Notes: generated by a model from the sequence alone, not told the origin. A DNA stretch of 64,000 nt from CAWFXC01 sp963819735 (GCA_963819735.1 CAWFXC010000004.1:186001-250000), one strand, 5' to 3'; counted from the first letter of the stretch, positions 32,699-41,985 are shown. Translations and numbers: made by a program.

Positions 32699-34266
32699 CA
32701 GCGGGGCGCGTCTCTCGAGACGAGCGGCGGGAGCGGCTCGCCACCTTCGGGCGGTGGCCGCAAGTCGATCGGGTCGGTCCGGGTGCGGAAGAACGCGTGG
32801 TCGCGCGTGTTCCAGTAGTACATGAGCGGGATCCCCGCGAGCAGCGTGCCGAGCCCGATCCACATCACCGGGCTCACCCCCAACCAGCTCGCCGCCGGGT
32901 CGGTGAAGTCCGACTTCGTCATGTCGTAGAGCGACCAGATGAAGATGAAGGCGAGGCTCAGGCCGCCGATCAGCGGGAGCAGGCCCACCAGGAAGAAGTT
33001 CTTCACGCTCTTGAAGATGTAGCGGCGGTAGTAGATCACGCACGCGAACCCCGTCTGCCCGTAGTAGTAGGCGATCATGAGCCCGACCCCGGCGACCGAC
33101 CACCCCAACACATCGCCGTTGCCGATGCGGCTCACGACCACGAGCGCCGCGAACCAGATCGACGAGATGATGCCGAACAACCAGGTGGCGAAGGCGGGCG
33201 TGAGGTGGCGGGCGTCGACCTCACCCAACTTGGGCGGGAACGCCCGGTGCATCGCCATCGACAGTGACGTGCGGGCGGCGGGCAGGATCGTGGTCTGGCA
33301 GCTCGCGGCCGACGAGCTCAGCACCGCGATGATCAGCAGCTTGAGCGCCACGCTCCCGAAGCCCGAGGAGCCGAAGACCACGTGCCCGGCCGAGGACAGG
33401 ATGTCGTCGGAGTGGTTGGTGAGGAAGTTGGCGCCCTTCACCGACTGCGCCGCGAACGCGACCACCACGAAGATCAACACCAGGATCACCGTGGACAGGA
33501 CTCCCGCGAGCCCCGGTGTGGTGTTGGCGTCCTCGCACTCCTCGTTGACGCTGATCGCGGTGTCCCAGCCCCAATAGAGGAACACCGCCACCAGGAGCCC
33601 GTCGGACAGCGCACTGACCCCGCCGAAGTTGGTGGGGGTGAGCCACGAGATCGACGGCGTGACCGATCCGGGAATGCTGCCCGCGTAGACCTTGATCAGT
33701 GCGACGACCGAGAAGAGGATGAGGATCGCGAGCTCGGTGATCAACAACGCCATCTGCATGCGTGCGCTCAGCTCGATCCCGACGACGCACACCCACGTCA
33801 TGCCCATGATGAACACGATTCCGAGGGCCAGCGTGCACCACGTGTTGTTGGCGAGGTTGTCGAGTCCGAACAGCAGGAAGGTGTACTGCGCGGCGATGAG
33901 GGCCAGGCTCGGCATGATGATGAGGTCGGCCATCATCGAGCTCCAACCGCCCAGCCAGCCGGTGCGGGGACCCATCGCCCGGGTGACCCACGCGAAGTTG
34001 GTGCCGCAGTCGGGGTCGGCCCGGTTGAGGTAGAAGAAAGCCGCCGCGATGCACCCCATCGGCAGGAACGCGATCCACATCACCGCCGGGGCCTTGAACC
34101 CCACGTAGTAGGTCACGAAGCCGAGCGACGCCGCGATGCTGTACGCAGGGGCCGTGGACGCGACGCCCACCACGGTCGCCGACGCGAGCCCGAGTGCGCC
34201 GGCCTTCAGGCCCTTGCTCTCGACGGCACCGCCCTTGTGCTCGCGTGGCTTGACCTCACTCGCCAT
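32698..34266 (-). CDS. APC superfamily amino acid/polyamine permease
   Basis: A 522-residue transporter with about 12 membrane helices. GALGLASATVVGVASTAPAYSIAASLGFV is the first APC helix with its unwound Gly/Ser substrate site, and NRADPDCGTNFAWVTRAMGPRTGWLGGW is the conserved helix 2-3 loop. It likely imports an amino acid, amine or polyamine that feeds the adjacent dehydrogenase/transaminase genes. Ribosome site GGGAGG precedes the ATG at 34266. It is divergent from the aldehyde dehydrogenase across a region with a perfect 9-bp inverted repeat. Confidence 0.9.
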   Translation of the reverse strand: MASEVKPREHKGGAVESKGLKAGALGLASATVVGVASTAPAYSIAASLGFVTYYVGFKAPAVMWIAFLPMGCIAAAFFYLNRADPDCGTNFAWVTRAMGPRTGWLGGWSSMMADLIIMPSLALIAAQYTFLLFGLDNLANNTWCTLALGIVFIMGMTWVCVVGIELSARMQMALLITELAILILFSVVALIKVYAGSIPGSVTPSISWLTPTNFGGVSALSDGLLVAVFLYWGWDTAISVNEECEDANTTPGLAGVLSTVILVLIFVVVAFAAQSVKGANFLTNHSDDILSSAGHVVFGSSGFGSVALKLLIIAVLSSSAASCQTTILPAARTSLSMAMHRAFPPKLGEVDARHLTPAFATWLFGIISSIWFAALVVVSRIGNGDVLGWSVAGVGLMIAYYYGQTGFACVIYYRRYIFKSVKNFFLVGLLPLIGGLSLAFIFIWSLYDMTKSDFTDPAASWLGVSPVMWIGLGTLLAGIPLMYYWNTRDHAFFRTRTDPIDLRPPPEGGEPLPPLVSRDAPR

Positions 34267-34311
34267 GCAGTGCCTCCCAGCCCTGGTCCGGTGTGCGCCG
34301 TCCGGTGTGCG

Positions 34312-34341
34312 GCGAGATTCGCAGCTTTTTCGGAATCTCGC
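34312..34341. promoter_or_regulatory. Candidate regulator-binding inverted repeat in the permease/ALDH intergenic region
   Basis: Perfect arms GCGAGATTC (34312-34320) and GAATCTCGC (34333-34341) around a 12-nt T-rich centre. A related stretch GGAAAAGCTTGCGAAT follows at 34376-34391 in opposite sense to ATTCGCAGCTTTTTC. GAATC-(T)-CGCAA also appears upstream of the Lrp gene at 38600-38630, consistent with an Lrp/AsnC target. Confidence 0.45.
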
Positions 34342-34456
34342 AAGGGATCACATCTCCAGTTCACAGATCGGCAACGGAAAAGCTTGCGAATTGCGGGGTA
34401 CGGTGCGCAAGATCGTGGAGGCACACCTACCGGGGCCTCAGATGCCGGGAGAACGC

Positions 34457-35879
34457 ATGGCACGGGAGAACTTCATCGGCGGCGCGTGGGTTCCGGCCCG
34501 CAGCGGCAAGACCGACGCGGTGGTGGCACCGGCTACCGGCGCCGAACTCGAGGCGGTGGCGTCGAGCGACGCGGCCGACGTCGACGCCGCGGTGGCGGCG
34601 GCCGCCGACGCGTTCCCCGACTGGGCGGCGAGCACGCCGCGCGCGCGGAGCGAGGTGCTCCAGAAGGTCGCCGACGCGATCGAAGCCGACATGGACCATC
34701 TCCGCGAGCTGGAGGTCGGCAACGTCGGCAAGCCGGTGTCGATCATCGAGTTCGAGATGGACCTCACCGTCGACAACTGGCGCTTCTTCGCCGCCGGCGC
34801 GCGCTTCCTCGAGGGCCGCGCCGCGGGCGAGTACCAGGAGGAGCACACGTCGTTCATGCGTCGCGATCCGCTCGGCGTGGTGGCGTCGATCGCGCCGTGG
34901 AACTACCCGCTCAACATGGCCACGTGGAAGGTCGGCCCCGCGCTCGCGGCCGGCAACACCGTGGTGCTGAAGCCGTCCGAGCTCACTCCGCTCACCGCGC
35001 TCCGCCTGGCCGAGATCACTGCCGACATCCTGCCGCCCGGTGTGCTCAACGTCGTCACCGGCCAGGGCGAGACCGCCGGTGCCGCGCTGGTCGCGCACCC
35101 GAAGGTGGCGATGGTCTCGCTCACCGGCGACGTCGCCACCGGGCGTCTCATCGCCCGTGACGCCGCCGACTCGCTCAAGCGCGTGCACCTCGAGCTCGGG
35201 GGCAAGGCTCCGGTGATCGTGTTCGACGACGCCGACCTCGACGCGCTCGTCGCCAACCTGGCCGAAGGCGCGTATTACAACTCCGGCCAGGACTGCACCG
35301 CGCCGTGTCGCGTGTTGGCCGGCCCGGGCATCCACGACAGCCTCGTCAGTGGTCTCGCCGATGCCGTCGCGCGAGATCCAGACCGGTGACCCGTTCGACC
35401 CCGACACCGTCATGGGCCCGGTGGTCTCCGCCGACCAGCTCGAGCGCGTCGCCGGCTTCGTCGACCGCGCGGTCACCGCCGGCGCGGAGGTCGCGGTTGG
35501 CGGGAATCGCATCGGCGGCGCCGGCTTCTTCTACGAGCCGTCGGTGCTGGTGGGCCCGACGCAGGACGCCGAGATCGTCCAACGCGAGGTGTTCGGCCCG
35601 GTGGTCACCGTCCAGCAGTTCTCCGACGAGGAGCAGGCCCTCGCGTGGGCCAACGACGTCGACTACGGCCTCGCGGCGAGTGTGTGGACGCAGGACGTCG
35701 GCCGGGCCATGCGCATGGCGGCACGGCTCCAGTTCGGCACCGTGTGGATCAACGACCACATCCCGCTCGTCTCCGAGCTGCCGCACGGCGGCTTCAAGCA
35801 GTCGGGCTACGGCAAGGACATGTCGATCTACGCGATCGAGGCCTACACCGAGCTCAAGCACGTGATGGTCAAGTGGTGA
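34457..35879 (+). pseudogene. Aldehyde dehydrogenase (aminobutyraldehyde-type), one-base frameshift
   Basis: About 473 residues when mended. The N-part MARENFIGGAWVPARSG starts at 34457 after GGGAGA. It includes VASIAPWNYPLNMATWK, the catalytic Glu in LELGGKAPVIVFDDAD and the nucleophile Cys in NSGQDCTAPCRV. The C-part from GDPFDPDTVMGPVVS to ELPHGGFKQSGYGKDMS is in another frame. The switch lies in the CGCGCG stretch at 35368-35373. Dropping one base gives GLADAVAEIQTGDPFDP. Length is 3n+1. The reaction would be NAD(P)-dependent oxidation of an aldehyde, probably an omega-amino aldehyde given its neighbours. Probably an assembly error. Confidence 0.8.
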
Positions 35880-35889
35880 GGAGCCAGTC

Positions 35890-37245
35890 ATGACCGATCG
35901 GTTCGCCGACAACGCCGCCCGCATCGCCACCGAGGAGAACGCCGAACTCATCGCCCGTACGCCGGAGTCGAAAGCGCTCCACGATCGGGCGGCGAAGCAC
36001 CTCCCGATGGGCGTGGCGTCGTCGTTCCACGCCAACGATCCGTACCCGATCTATCTCGGGCGCGGGCAGGGCTCGCACGTGTGGGACGTCGACGGCACCG
36101 AGTACCTCGACTTCCACGGCGGGTTCGGGGTGAACGTCGTCGGCCACGCGCACCCGAAGATCGTCGAGGCCATCGAGCGCGCCGCCCGCAACGGCACTCA
36201 CTTCGCCACCACCACGCCCACCACGGTCGCGCTGGCCGAGGAGCTGTGCCGCCGGTTCAACCTCGAGTCGGTTCGGTTCGCGAACTCCGGCACCGAGGCC
36301 ACGATGGACGCCATCCGCATCGCGCGCGTGGCCACCGGCCGCGACGTCGTGTTGAAGATCGAAGGCTCGTACCACGGTCATCACGACGCGGTGATGTTCT
36401 CGGTGGTGCCCAACGCCGACATGATGGGCGGCCGCGACCAGCCTGCGTCGGCGCCGATGTCGAAGGGCATCCCCGCGGTGCTCTCCGACTACACGCTCGT
36501 CGTGCCGTTCAACGACGTCGAGGCCCTGCGCCGCATGCTCGACGACCGCGGTCCGGACATCGCCTGCCTCATCATGGAACCGGTGATGATGAACATCGGC
36601 GTCGTGGTGCCGCAGCCGGGCTACCTCGACGCCGCGCGCGACCTGTGCGCGCAGCACGGCGTCGTCCTCATCTTCGACGAGGTGAAGTCGGGTGCCACCA
36701 TCGCCGCCGGCGGCGCCATCGAGCGCTTCGGGGTGCAACCCGATCTCGCGTGCTTCGCCAAGGCGATCGGCGGGGGCACGCCCATCGCCGCGTTCGGCGG
36801 CCGAGCCGACATCATGGACATCATCGAGCACGGCGCCGCGCAGCAGGGCACGTTCAACGGCAATCCGCTCGTGGCCGCGGCCGGGTTGGCCGCGCTCACC
36901 GAGGTGCTCACCCCCGACGCCTACGAGCACCTCGCCGCGCTCGGCACCCGCTTGGCCGACGGCTGCGCCAAGGTGATCGCCGAGTACGGCCTGCCCGCGC
37001 ACACCGCCGACCTCGGCGCCAAGGGTTGCGTGTCGTACCGCGCCGAGCCTCTGCACAACTACCGCGACTTCCTCGAGACGCGCCCCGAGTTCTACGAGGC
37101 GTCGTACCCGTGGATCGTGAACCGCGGCGTCTTCATGACTCCGGGCGACGAGGAGCAGTGGACCATCTCGGTGCAGCACACCGACGCCGAGATCGATCAG
37201 TACGTCGACGCGTTCGCCGGGTTCGCCGCCGCGGTCGCGCAGTAG
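35890..37245 (+). CDS. Class III aminotransferase (glutamate-1-semialdehyde-aminomutase-like)
   Basis: A 451-residue PLP enzyme. FHGGFGVNVVGHAHPKIVEAI, ANSGTEATMDAIRIARVATG, EGSYHGHHDAV, IFDEVKSG and CFAKAIGGGTPIAAFGG (with the PLP Lys) show the class III fold of the HemL-like branch. That branch includes catabolic beta/omega-aminotransferases as well as the tetrapyrrole enzyme. Context with a permease and dehydrogenase favours amine catabolism over haem synthesis. Ribosome site GAGGAG, 10 nt after the aldehyde dehydrogenase stop, so same operon. Confidence 0.88.
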   Translation: MTDRFADNAARIATEENAELIARTPESKALHDRAAKHLPMGVASSFHANDPYPIYLGRGQGSHVWDVDGTEYLDFHGGFGVNVVGHAHPKIVEAIERAARNGTHFATTTPTTVALAEELCRRFNLESVRFANSGTEATMDAIRIARVATGRDVVLKIEGSYHGHHDAVMFSVVPNADMMGGRDQPASAPMSKGIPAVLSDYTLVVPFNDVEALRRMLDDRGPDIACLIMEPVMMNIGVVVPQPGYLDAARDLCAQHGVVLIFDEVKSGATIAAGGAIERFGVQPDLACFAKAIGGGTPIAAFGGRADIMDIIEHGAAQQGTFNGNPLVAAAGLAALTEVLTPDAYEHLAALGTRLADGCAKVIAEYGLPAHTADLGAKGCVSYRAEPLHNYRDFLETRPEFYEASYPWIVNRGVFMTPGDEEQWTISVQHTDAEIDQYVDAFAGFAAAVAQ

Positions 37246-37260
37246 GACGGGTCTACCGGC

Positions 37261-38544
37261 TCACCGTCCGAGCCGGTCGCCGAGGCGCAGGGCCACGCCG
37301 GCGGCGGGGAGCCACACGTCGCGCAGCGCGCGGAACGGGATCGGCCGGAACGCCGGCGACGCGAACGCCGGGGGCGGCTCCTCCCCCGCCATCCACGCGG
37401 CAGCGCGCGTGCCGAGCCACGTGGCCAGCGCGATCCCGGTGCCGTTGCACCCGGTGGCGAACGCCACGCCGTCGAGCCGCCCGAAGTGGGGCAGCCGATC
37501 GAGGGTGACGGCGACATTGCCGCCCCACGCGTGGGTCACGCGAGTGCCGTCGAGCTGCGGGTGCACCCGCACCATCTGCTGGTAGAGCACGTCGCGCGCG
37601 TTCGCGACCGTGGTGCGCGCCAGGCTGGCGCGGCCGCCGAACACCATGCGCCCGTCGGGCGAGAGCCGCCAGTAATTGAGCAGGTGCTTGGTGTCGAAGC
37701 ACATGCGGTCGCCCGGCATCACGTCGCGCGCGACGTCGGGCGCGAGCGGTTCGGTCGCGATGATGAAGCTGCCGATCGGGAGGACCCGCCGTTCCAGCCG
37801 CGGGAGCACGCCGTCGACGTACGCGTTCGCGGCGATCATCACGTCGCCGGCGTCGATGCTCCCGTGGGAGGTGCGGACGCGGAACCGCGCGCCGACGCGC
37901 TCGACGCCGGTCGCGCGCGTGTGATGGTGGATTGTCGCGCCCGTGGCGCGGGCGTCCGCCACCAGCGCGGCGTGGAACTTGGCCGGTTGGATCGCCGCCG
38001 TCTTCGTGAGCAACATGCCGCCGTCGTACGCGTCGGTCCCGATCTCGGCGGCGAGGTCGGCCCGGGTCAGGAAGCGGGCGTCCTCGCCTTCGGCGCGCCA
38101 TTCCGCCGCGAGATCGGCCAGCCCGTCGAGATGCTGCCCGTGGTGGGCCAGCAAGAGGCCGCCGGCCGGGCGGTAGTCGCAGTCGATCGCTTCCTTTTCG
38201 ACACGCTGTTGGACCAGTGCGTAGGCCTCGAGCGTCTCGGCGATGAGTTGCGCCCCCACCTCGCCGTGCTTGCGCCGCAACGCGCGGGGTCCGTGCTTGA
38301 GTTCGGGGATCACCATGCCCCCGTTGCGGGTGCTGGCTCCGGCCCCGGCGTCGCCCGCCTCGAGCACGGTCACGGCGCGGCCCCGCCGGGCCAGCCCCGC
38401 CGCGGCACTGGCCCCGCAGTACCCGCCGCCGACGATCACGACATCGGCATGGGTCGGAAGCGGAGCGAGCGTGACGGCGGTGCCCACCACGCCTGCGTGC
38501 CAGAGCGGGGTCTCGACGTAGCCGAGGGCGAGGGGCGCGGACAC
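37261..38544 (-). CDS. DAO-type FAD-dependent oxidoreductase (gamma-glutamylputrescine-oxidase-like)
   Basis: A 427-residue flavoprotein. ADVVIVGGGYCGASAAAGLARRGRAVTVLEAG is the dinucleotide motif, GASTRNGGM the FAD contact, VMIAANAYVD and FATGCNGTGIALATWLG the C-terminal FAD site. This is the PuuB/OrdL-like branch oxidising primary or secondary amines to aldehyde plus H2O2. GTG at 38544 is preferred over an ATG at 38655 because TACGAT ends 7 nt upstream. It is divergent from the Lrp gene. It could produce the aldehyde used by the dehydrogenase at 34457. Confidence 0.88.
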   Translation of the reverse strand: MSAPLALGYVETPLWHAGVVGTAVTLAPLPTHADVVIVGGGYCGASAAAGLARRGRAVTVLEAGDAGAGASTRNGGMVIPELKHGPRALRRKHGEVGAQLIAETLEAYALVQQRVEKEAIDCDYRPAGGLLLAHHGQHLDGLADLAAEWRAEGEDARFLTRADLAAEIGTDAYDGGMLLTKTAAIQPAKFHAALVADARATGATIHHHTRATGVERVGARFRVRTSHGSIDAGDVMIAANAYVDGVLPRLERRVLPIGSFIIATEPLAPDVARDVMPGDRMCFDTKHLLNYWRLSPDGRMVFGGRASLARTTVANARDVLYQQMVRVHPQLDGTRVTHAWGGNVAVTLDRLPHFGRLDGVAFATGCNGTGIALATWLGTRAAAWMAGEEPPPAFASPAFRPIPFRALRDVWLPAAGVALRLGDRLGR

Positions 38545-38551
38545 GTTCAGG

Positions 38552-38557
38552 ATCGTA
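38552..38557 (-). promoter_or_regulatory. Leaderless -10 for the FAD oxidase gene
   Basis: TACGAT on the minus strand, 7 nt before the GTG at 38544; it supports that start. Confidence 0.45.
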
Positions 38558-38649
38558 GGCAGGCGCGCCGCCGGCGGCACGCGATCGGCGGTCGGGCGCG
38601 GTTTCCGCAACCGAATCCGCAATATGGAGGGTCCCGTACGACGATTTCC

Positions 38650-38679
38650 TTGCATCGGCCCTTACCGGCGCGGCATCCT
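38650..38679 (+). promoter_or_regulatory. Promoter of the Lrp/AsnC gene
   Basis: TTGCAT (38650-38655), 18-nt spacer, CATCCT (38674-38679), 6 nt to the ATG at 38686. Moderate match; fits the leaderless pattern of the window. Confidence 0.4.
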
Positions 38680-38685
38680 TCCTCC

Positions 38686-39153
38686 ATGACCGACACCGCG
38701 GAGCCGATGGCGCTCGACGACGTCGACAAGCGGTTGATCGAGGCGCTGCAGCACGACGGCCGTCGGCCGTACACCCAGTTGGCGGGCGAGGTCGGCCTCT
38801 CGGAGGCGGCGGTCCGCCAACGGGTGCGGCGGCTGGTCGACGCCGGGGTCACCCAGATCGTGGGCGTGACCGATCCACTGCGGCTCGGCTTCCGGCGGAT
38901 GGCGATGGTCGGCATCCGGATCGACGGCGATGTACGGGGTGCCGCCGACGCCGTCGCCGCCCTGCCCGAGGTCGACTACCTCGTGATCGTCGCCGGCTCG
39001 TACGACCTGTTGGTAGAGGTCGTCTGCGAGGACGACGACCGGCTGCTCGAGCTGCTCAACGACAAGATCCGCAAGGTTCCGGGCGTCGCCAGCACCGACA
39101 CCTTCACGTACCTGAAGATCTGCAAGCAGACGTACTCCTGGGGCACGCGATGA
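38686..39153 (+). CDS. Lrp/AsnC family transcriptional regulator
   Basis: A 155-residue regulator. N-terminal helix-turn-helix: LDDVDKRLIEALQHDGRRPYTQLAGEVGLSEAAVRQRVRRLVDAGV. C-terminal RAM ligand domain: MVGIRIDGDVRGAADAVAALPEVDYLVIVAGSYDLLVEVVCEDD. It probably senses an amino acid or amine and controls the divergent FAD oxidase, the downstream aminotransferase and perhaps the permease/ALDH divergon. The transaminase gene follows 47 nt downstream. Confidence 0.92.
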   Translation: MTDTAEPMALDDVDKRLIEALQHDGRRPYTQLAGEVGLSEAAVRQRVRRLVDAGVTQIVGVTDPLRLGFRRMAMVGIRIDGDVRGAADAVAALPEVDYLVIVAGSYDLLVEVVCEDDDRLLELLNDKIRKVPGVASTDTFTYLKICKQTYSWGTR

Positions 39154-39200
39154 GGTGGGGCGTGCGATGAGTTCCGGCAGCCGATGAGCCGGCGTTCCCG

Positions 39201-40583
39201 ATGACGGCGGAACGCGATCCGGCCGAGTTGGCGGAGATGGCCCGGCGCCATCTCTGGATGCACTTCTCGCGCCTCGGTTCCTACGGCGACGACCGCCCGG
39301 TCCCGATCATCGCCCGGGGCGCGGGCTGTCACGTGTGGGACGTCACCGGCCACCAACTGCTGGACGGGCTCTCCGGACTGTTCACGGTGCAGGTCGGACA
39401 CGGGCGCGCCGAGCTGGCGGAGGCGGCCCGCGACCAGGCCGAGACGCTCGAGTACTTCCCGATCTGGACGTACGCGCACCCGCCCGCCATCGAGCTCGCC
39501 GCCCGCCTCGCCGACCTCGCGCCCGCCGATCTGAATCGCGTCTTCTTCACCACCGGCGGTTCCGAGGCGGTCGAGTCGGCGTGGAAGCTCGCTCGGCAGT
39601 ACTTCAAGGCGGTCGGTCAGAGTCGCCGGCACAAGGTGATCGCGCGCAAGACGGCGTACCACGGCACCACCCTCGGTGCGTTGGCCGTCACCGGCATCCC
39701 CGCGCTGCGGTCGCCGTTCGAACCGCTGACCCCGGGCGCGGTGCACGTGAGCAACACGAACCGCCGTCGGCATCCGAACAGTGCCGACGAGAAGGCGTTC
39801 ATGCTTGCGCTCACCGACGAGATCGAGGAACGGATCCTGTTCGAGGATCCGGAGACCGTCGCCGCGATCTTCCTCGAACCGGTGCAGAACGCCGGTGGAT
39901 GTCTCGTGCCGCCCGAGGGCTACTTCGAGCGCGTCCGCGAGATCTGCGATCGCTACGGCGTGTTGCTCGTGTCCGACGAGGTGATCTGCGCGTTCGGGCG
40001 CCTCGGTGAGATGTTCGGCTGCGAGCGCTACGACTACCTCCCCGACATCATCACGTGCGCCAAGGGCCTCACGAGTGGGTACTCGCCGCTCGGTGCGGTG
40101 ATCTGTCGCGACTTCCTGGCCGAGCCGTTCCTCGAGCACAAGGCGTCGTTCGCGCACGGGCTCACGTTCGGCGGCCATCCGGTGAGCTGCGCGGTCGCGC
40201 TCGCCAATCTCGACGTGTTCGAACGTGAGGGCATCCTCGACCACGTGCGCGACCACGAGGGCGAGTTCCGGGCCCGCCTCGAAGGGCTGCGCGATCTCCC
40301 CATCGTGGGCGACGTGCGCGGCGCGGGGTACTTCCAGGCCCTGGAGCTGGTGCGTGACCAGGCCACCGACGCCGCGTTCACCGCCGACGAGCGCGAGGAG
40401 CTGCTGCGCGGGTTTCTGCTCCCGCGCTTCTACGCGGCCGGCCTGATCGCCCGCGCCGACGACCGCGGCGACCCCGTCGTGCAACTCGCACCGCCGTTGA
40501 TCGCCGGGCCCGACGAGTTCGACGTCATCGAGCAGACCCTCCGTGCGGTGCTCGGCGAAGCATCCGAACGCTTCTGCCTCTGA
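39201..40583 (+). CDS. Class III omega-aminotransferase
   Basis: A 460-residue PLP enzyme of the omega-amino-acid:pyruvate / putrescine aminotransferase branch. LDGLSGLFTVQVGHGRAELAEAA, FFTTGGSEAVESAWKLARQYF, ARKTAYHGTTLGALAVTG, VSDEVICAFGRLG and TCAKGLTSGYSPLGA (PLP Lys) are diagnostic. It moves the terminal amino group of an omega-amino acid or diamine to pyruvate or 2-oxoglutarate, giving an aldehyde. It sits behind an Lrp regulator and close to the FAD oxidase, permease and ALDH, forming a coherent amine-degradation locus. ATG 39201 has no clear ribosome site. Confidence 0.9.
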   Translation: MTAERDPAELAEMARRHLWMHFSRLGSYGDDRPVPIIARGAGCHVWDVTGHQLLDGLSGLFTVQVGHGRAELAEAARDQAETLEYFPIWTYAHPPAIELAARLADLAPADLNRVFFTTGGSEAVESAWKLARQYFKAVGQSRRHKVIARKTAYHGTTLGALAVTGIPALRSPFEPLTPGAVHVSNTNRRRHPNSADEKAFMLALTDEIEERILFEDPETVAAIFLEPVQNAGGCLVPPEGYFERVREICDRYGVLLVSDEVICAFGRLGEMFGCERYDYLPDIITCAKGLTSGYSPLGAVICRDFLAEPFLEHKASFAHGLTFGGHPVSCAVALANLDVFEREGILDHVRDHEGEFRARLEGLRDLPIVGDVRGAGYFQALELVRDQATDAAFTADEREELLRGFLLPRFYAAGLIARADDRGDPVVQLAPPLIAGPDEFDVIEQTLRAVLGEASERFCL

Positions 40584-40618
40584 TTCGTTCGGGGCGAGTC
40601 TCAAATTCCTCGAGATCG

Positions 40619-40648
40619 TTGCAGTGGTTGGGTGTCGACGGGTACACT
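40619..40648 (+). promoter_or_regulatory. Promoter of the DUF222/HNH gene
   Basis: TTGCAG (40619-40624), 18-nt spacer, TACACT (40643-40648); 7 nt later is a GTG at 40656, so a leaderless start there is likely. Confidence 0.55.
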
Positions 40649-40655
40649 CGAACGC

Positions 40656-41903
40656 GTGTTCGATACCGGCGGGGGCGACCCACTCGACCTGATTCGGGAA
40701 GGCTTCGAGTTGCTCGAGGCCGAAGACCGGTCCTGCTGGTCGGCGGCGGCGCGATCGGATCGGTTGCTGGAGCTCCGGGCGTTGGCCGAGCGCGTCGAGG
40801 CGGAGACGATCCGTTGCGCGGCCGCCTGGGACGCGGCGAGTGCATGGGCCGAGGATGCGGCGCTGAGCGCACCGGCGTGGTTGGCGGACCGGGCCTCGAT
40901 GACGCGTCCGGCCGCGGCGCGGCTGATGCGCAGCGCGCGCCTGGTGCACGAGCACGACGCCACGGGTACCGCGCTGCGCGCCGGCGACGTCACGGTCGCG
41001 CATGTTGAAGCCCTCGCCGCGGCCGCGCACGGGCGTGCCGACCTGTACGCCGAGCACGAGGCCGTGCTGCTCGAAGCCGCGCAGGTGCTCGATCCGCAGG
41101 ACTTCCACACCGTCACCAAGCGGTGGCGGGAACTGGCCGACGACGAGCTCGCCCGCATCGATGCCGCGGCGGCGTTCGAGCGGCGCGCGTTCCGCGTGTC
41201 GGAGACCACCGGTGGCGGAGTGGTGAGTGGCTTCCTCGACCCCGAGGCCGTGACCATCGTCACCCGCCGGCTCGACGCACTCCAACCGCCCGACCCGGCC
41301 GACGGCCCCGAGCCGCCGCGGTCACTGTCGCAGCGGCGTGCCGACGCGCTCGTCGCGTTGTGCCAGGGGATCCAGCCCTCAGTTCTCGCCGCCGATGCCG
41401 ATGCCGGAAGCGGCGACACCGGAAGCGGCGACACGCGGCCGGCTGTCGGCCTCGATGTCGTCACGGACTACGACACGATCACCGGCGCTCCGCTGACGAA
41501 CCTCGACGCACTCCGCTGCGACATCGAAGGCTTCGGCCCGATCGCCCGCATCACTGCGGAACGGCTGGCGTGCGACTGCACCGTCGGCCGCGTGATCATG
41601 AAGGGCAAGTCGCGGATCCTCGACTACGGCCGCCGCACCCGCATCGCGCCGAAGCGGCTGCGGCGGCTCATCGCCCTGCGCGACGAGCACTGCCAGTTCC
41701 CCGGTTGTCGGGCGCCCCTCTCGTGGTGCGACGTGCATCATCTCATCCACTGGATAAAGGGTGGACTCACCGACGAGTGGAATCTCGCGCTCCTCTGCCG
41801 TCGCCACCACGTCGCCTGTCACGAAGGCGGATGGCAACTCGCCCGCGGTCCGGATGGTGCGATCACCGCCGAGCGCCCGAGCGGCCTGGTCCTCGCTGCG
41901 TGA
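40656..41903 (+). CDS. DUF222 / HNH endonuclease domain protein
   Basis: A 415-residue protein with N-terminal helical DUF222 (AERVEAETIRCAAAWDAASAW, APAWLADRASMTRPAAARLMRSA) and a C-terminal HNH nuclease (DEHCQFPGC, CDVHHLIHWIKGG, NLALLCRRHHVACHEG) with Cys pairs for zinc. This is the actinobacterial REP13E12-type family, often multicopy and linked to mobile DNA; its role is unknown. The start is taken at 40656 from promoter position; an in-frame GTG at 40632 is the alternative. An in-frame 15-bp repeat (41406-41434) encodes GSGDTGSGDT. Confidence 0.88.
   Translation: MFDTGGGDPLDLIREGFELLEAEDRSCWSAAARSDRLLELRALAERVEAETIRCAAAWDAASAWAEDAALSAPAWLADRASMTRPAAARLMRSARLVHEHDATGTALRAGDVTVAHVEALAAAAHGRADLYAEHEAVLLEAAQVLDPQDFHTVTKRWRELADDELARIDAAAAFERRAFRVSETTGGGVVSGFLDPEAVTIVTRRLDALQPPDPADGPEPPRSLSQRRADALVALCQGIQPSVLAADADAGSGDTGSGDTRPAVGLDVVTDYDTITGAPLTNLDALRCDIEGFGPIARITAERLACDCTVGRVIMKGKSRILDYGRRTRIAPKRLRRLIALRDEHCQFPGCRAPLSWCDVHHLIHWIKGGLTDEWNLALLCRRHHVACHEGGWQLARGPDGAITAERPSGLVLAA
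41406..41434. repeat. 15-bp direct repeat within the HNH gene
   Basis: GGAAGCGGCGACACC followed directly by GGAAGCGGCGACAC, encoding a duplicated GSGDT in the linker between DUF222 and HNH domains. Confidence 0.8.
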
Positions 41904-41985
41904 GACGCGGCACGAGGCGCGGCGCTGGCGCACTCGGGCGGGCGCTGGTAGCAACGGGGCATGAACGACCTGAGCGCGCTCGACC

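Noticed and set aside
34457..35879. Reading the two halves of the aldehyde dehydrogenase as two separate genes
   Set aside because: The second half lacks any start signal and the halves join seamlessly into one family sequence after removal of one base.
35890..37245. Calling the aminotransferase hemL
   Set aside because: It is HemL-like, but it sits in an amine-catabolism operon without other tetrapyrrole genes; many catabolic enzymes share the fold.
38976..41285. 769-codon frame on the minus strand
   Set aside because: Antisense to the omega-aminotransferase and HNH genes; no domain.
40656..41903. HNH/DUF222 gene as evidence of a group II intron, phage or integrated element
   Set aside because: No terminal repeats, integrase, intron ends or reverse transcriptase nearby; the family is commonly chromosomal in actinobacteria.
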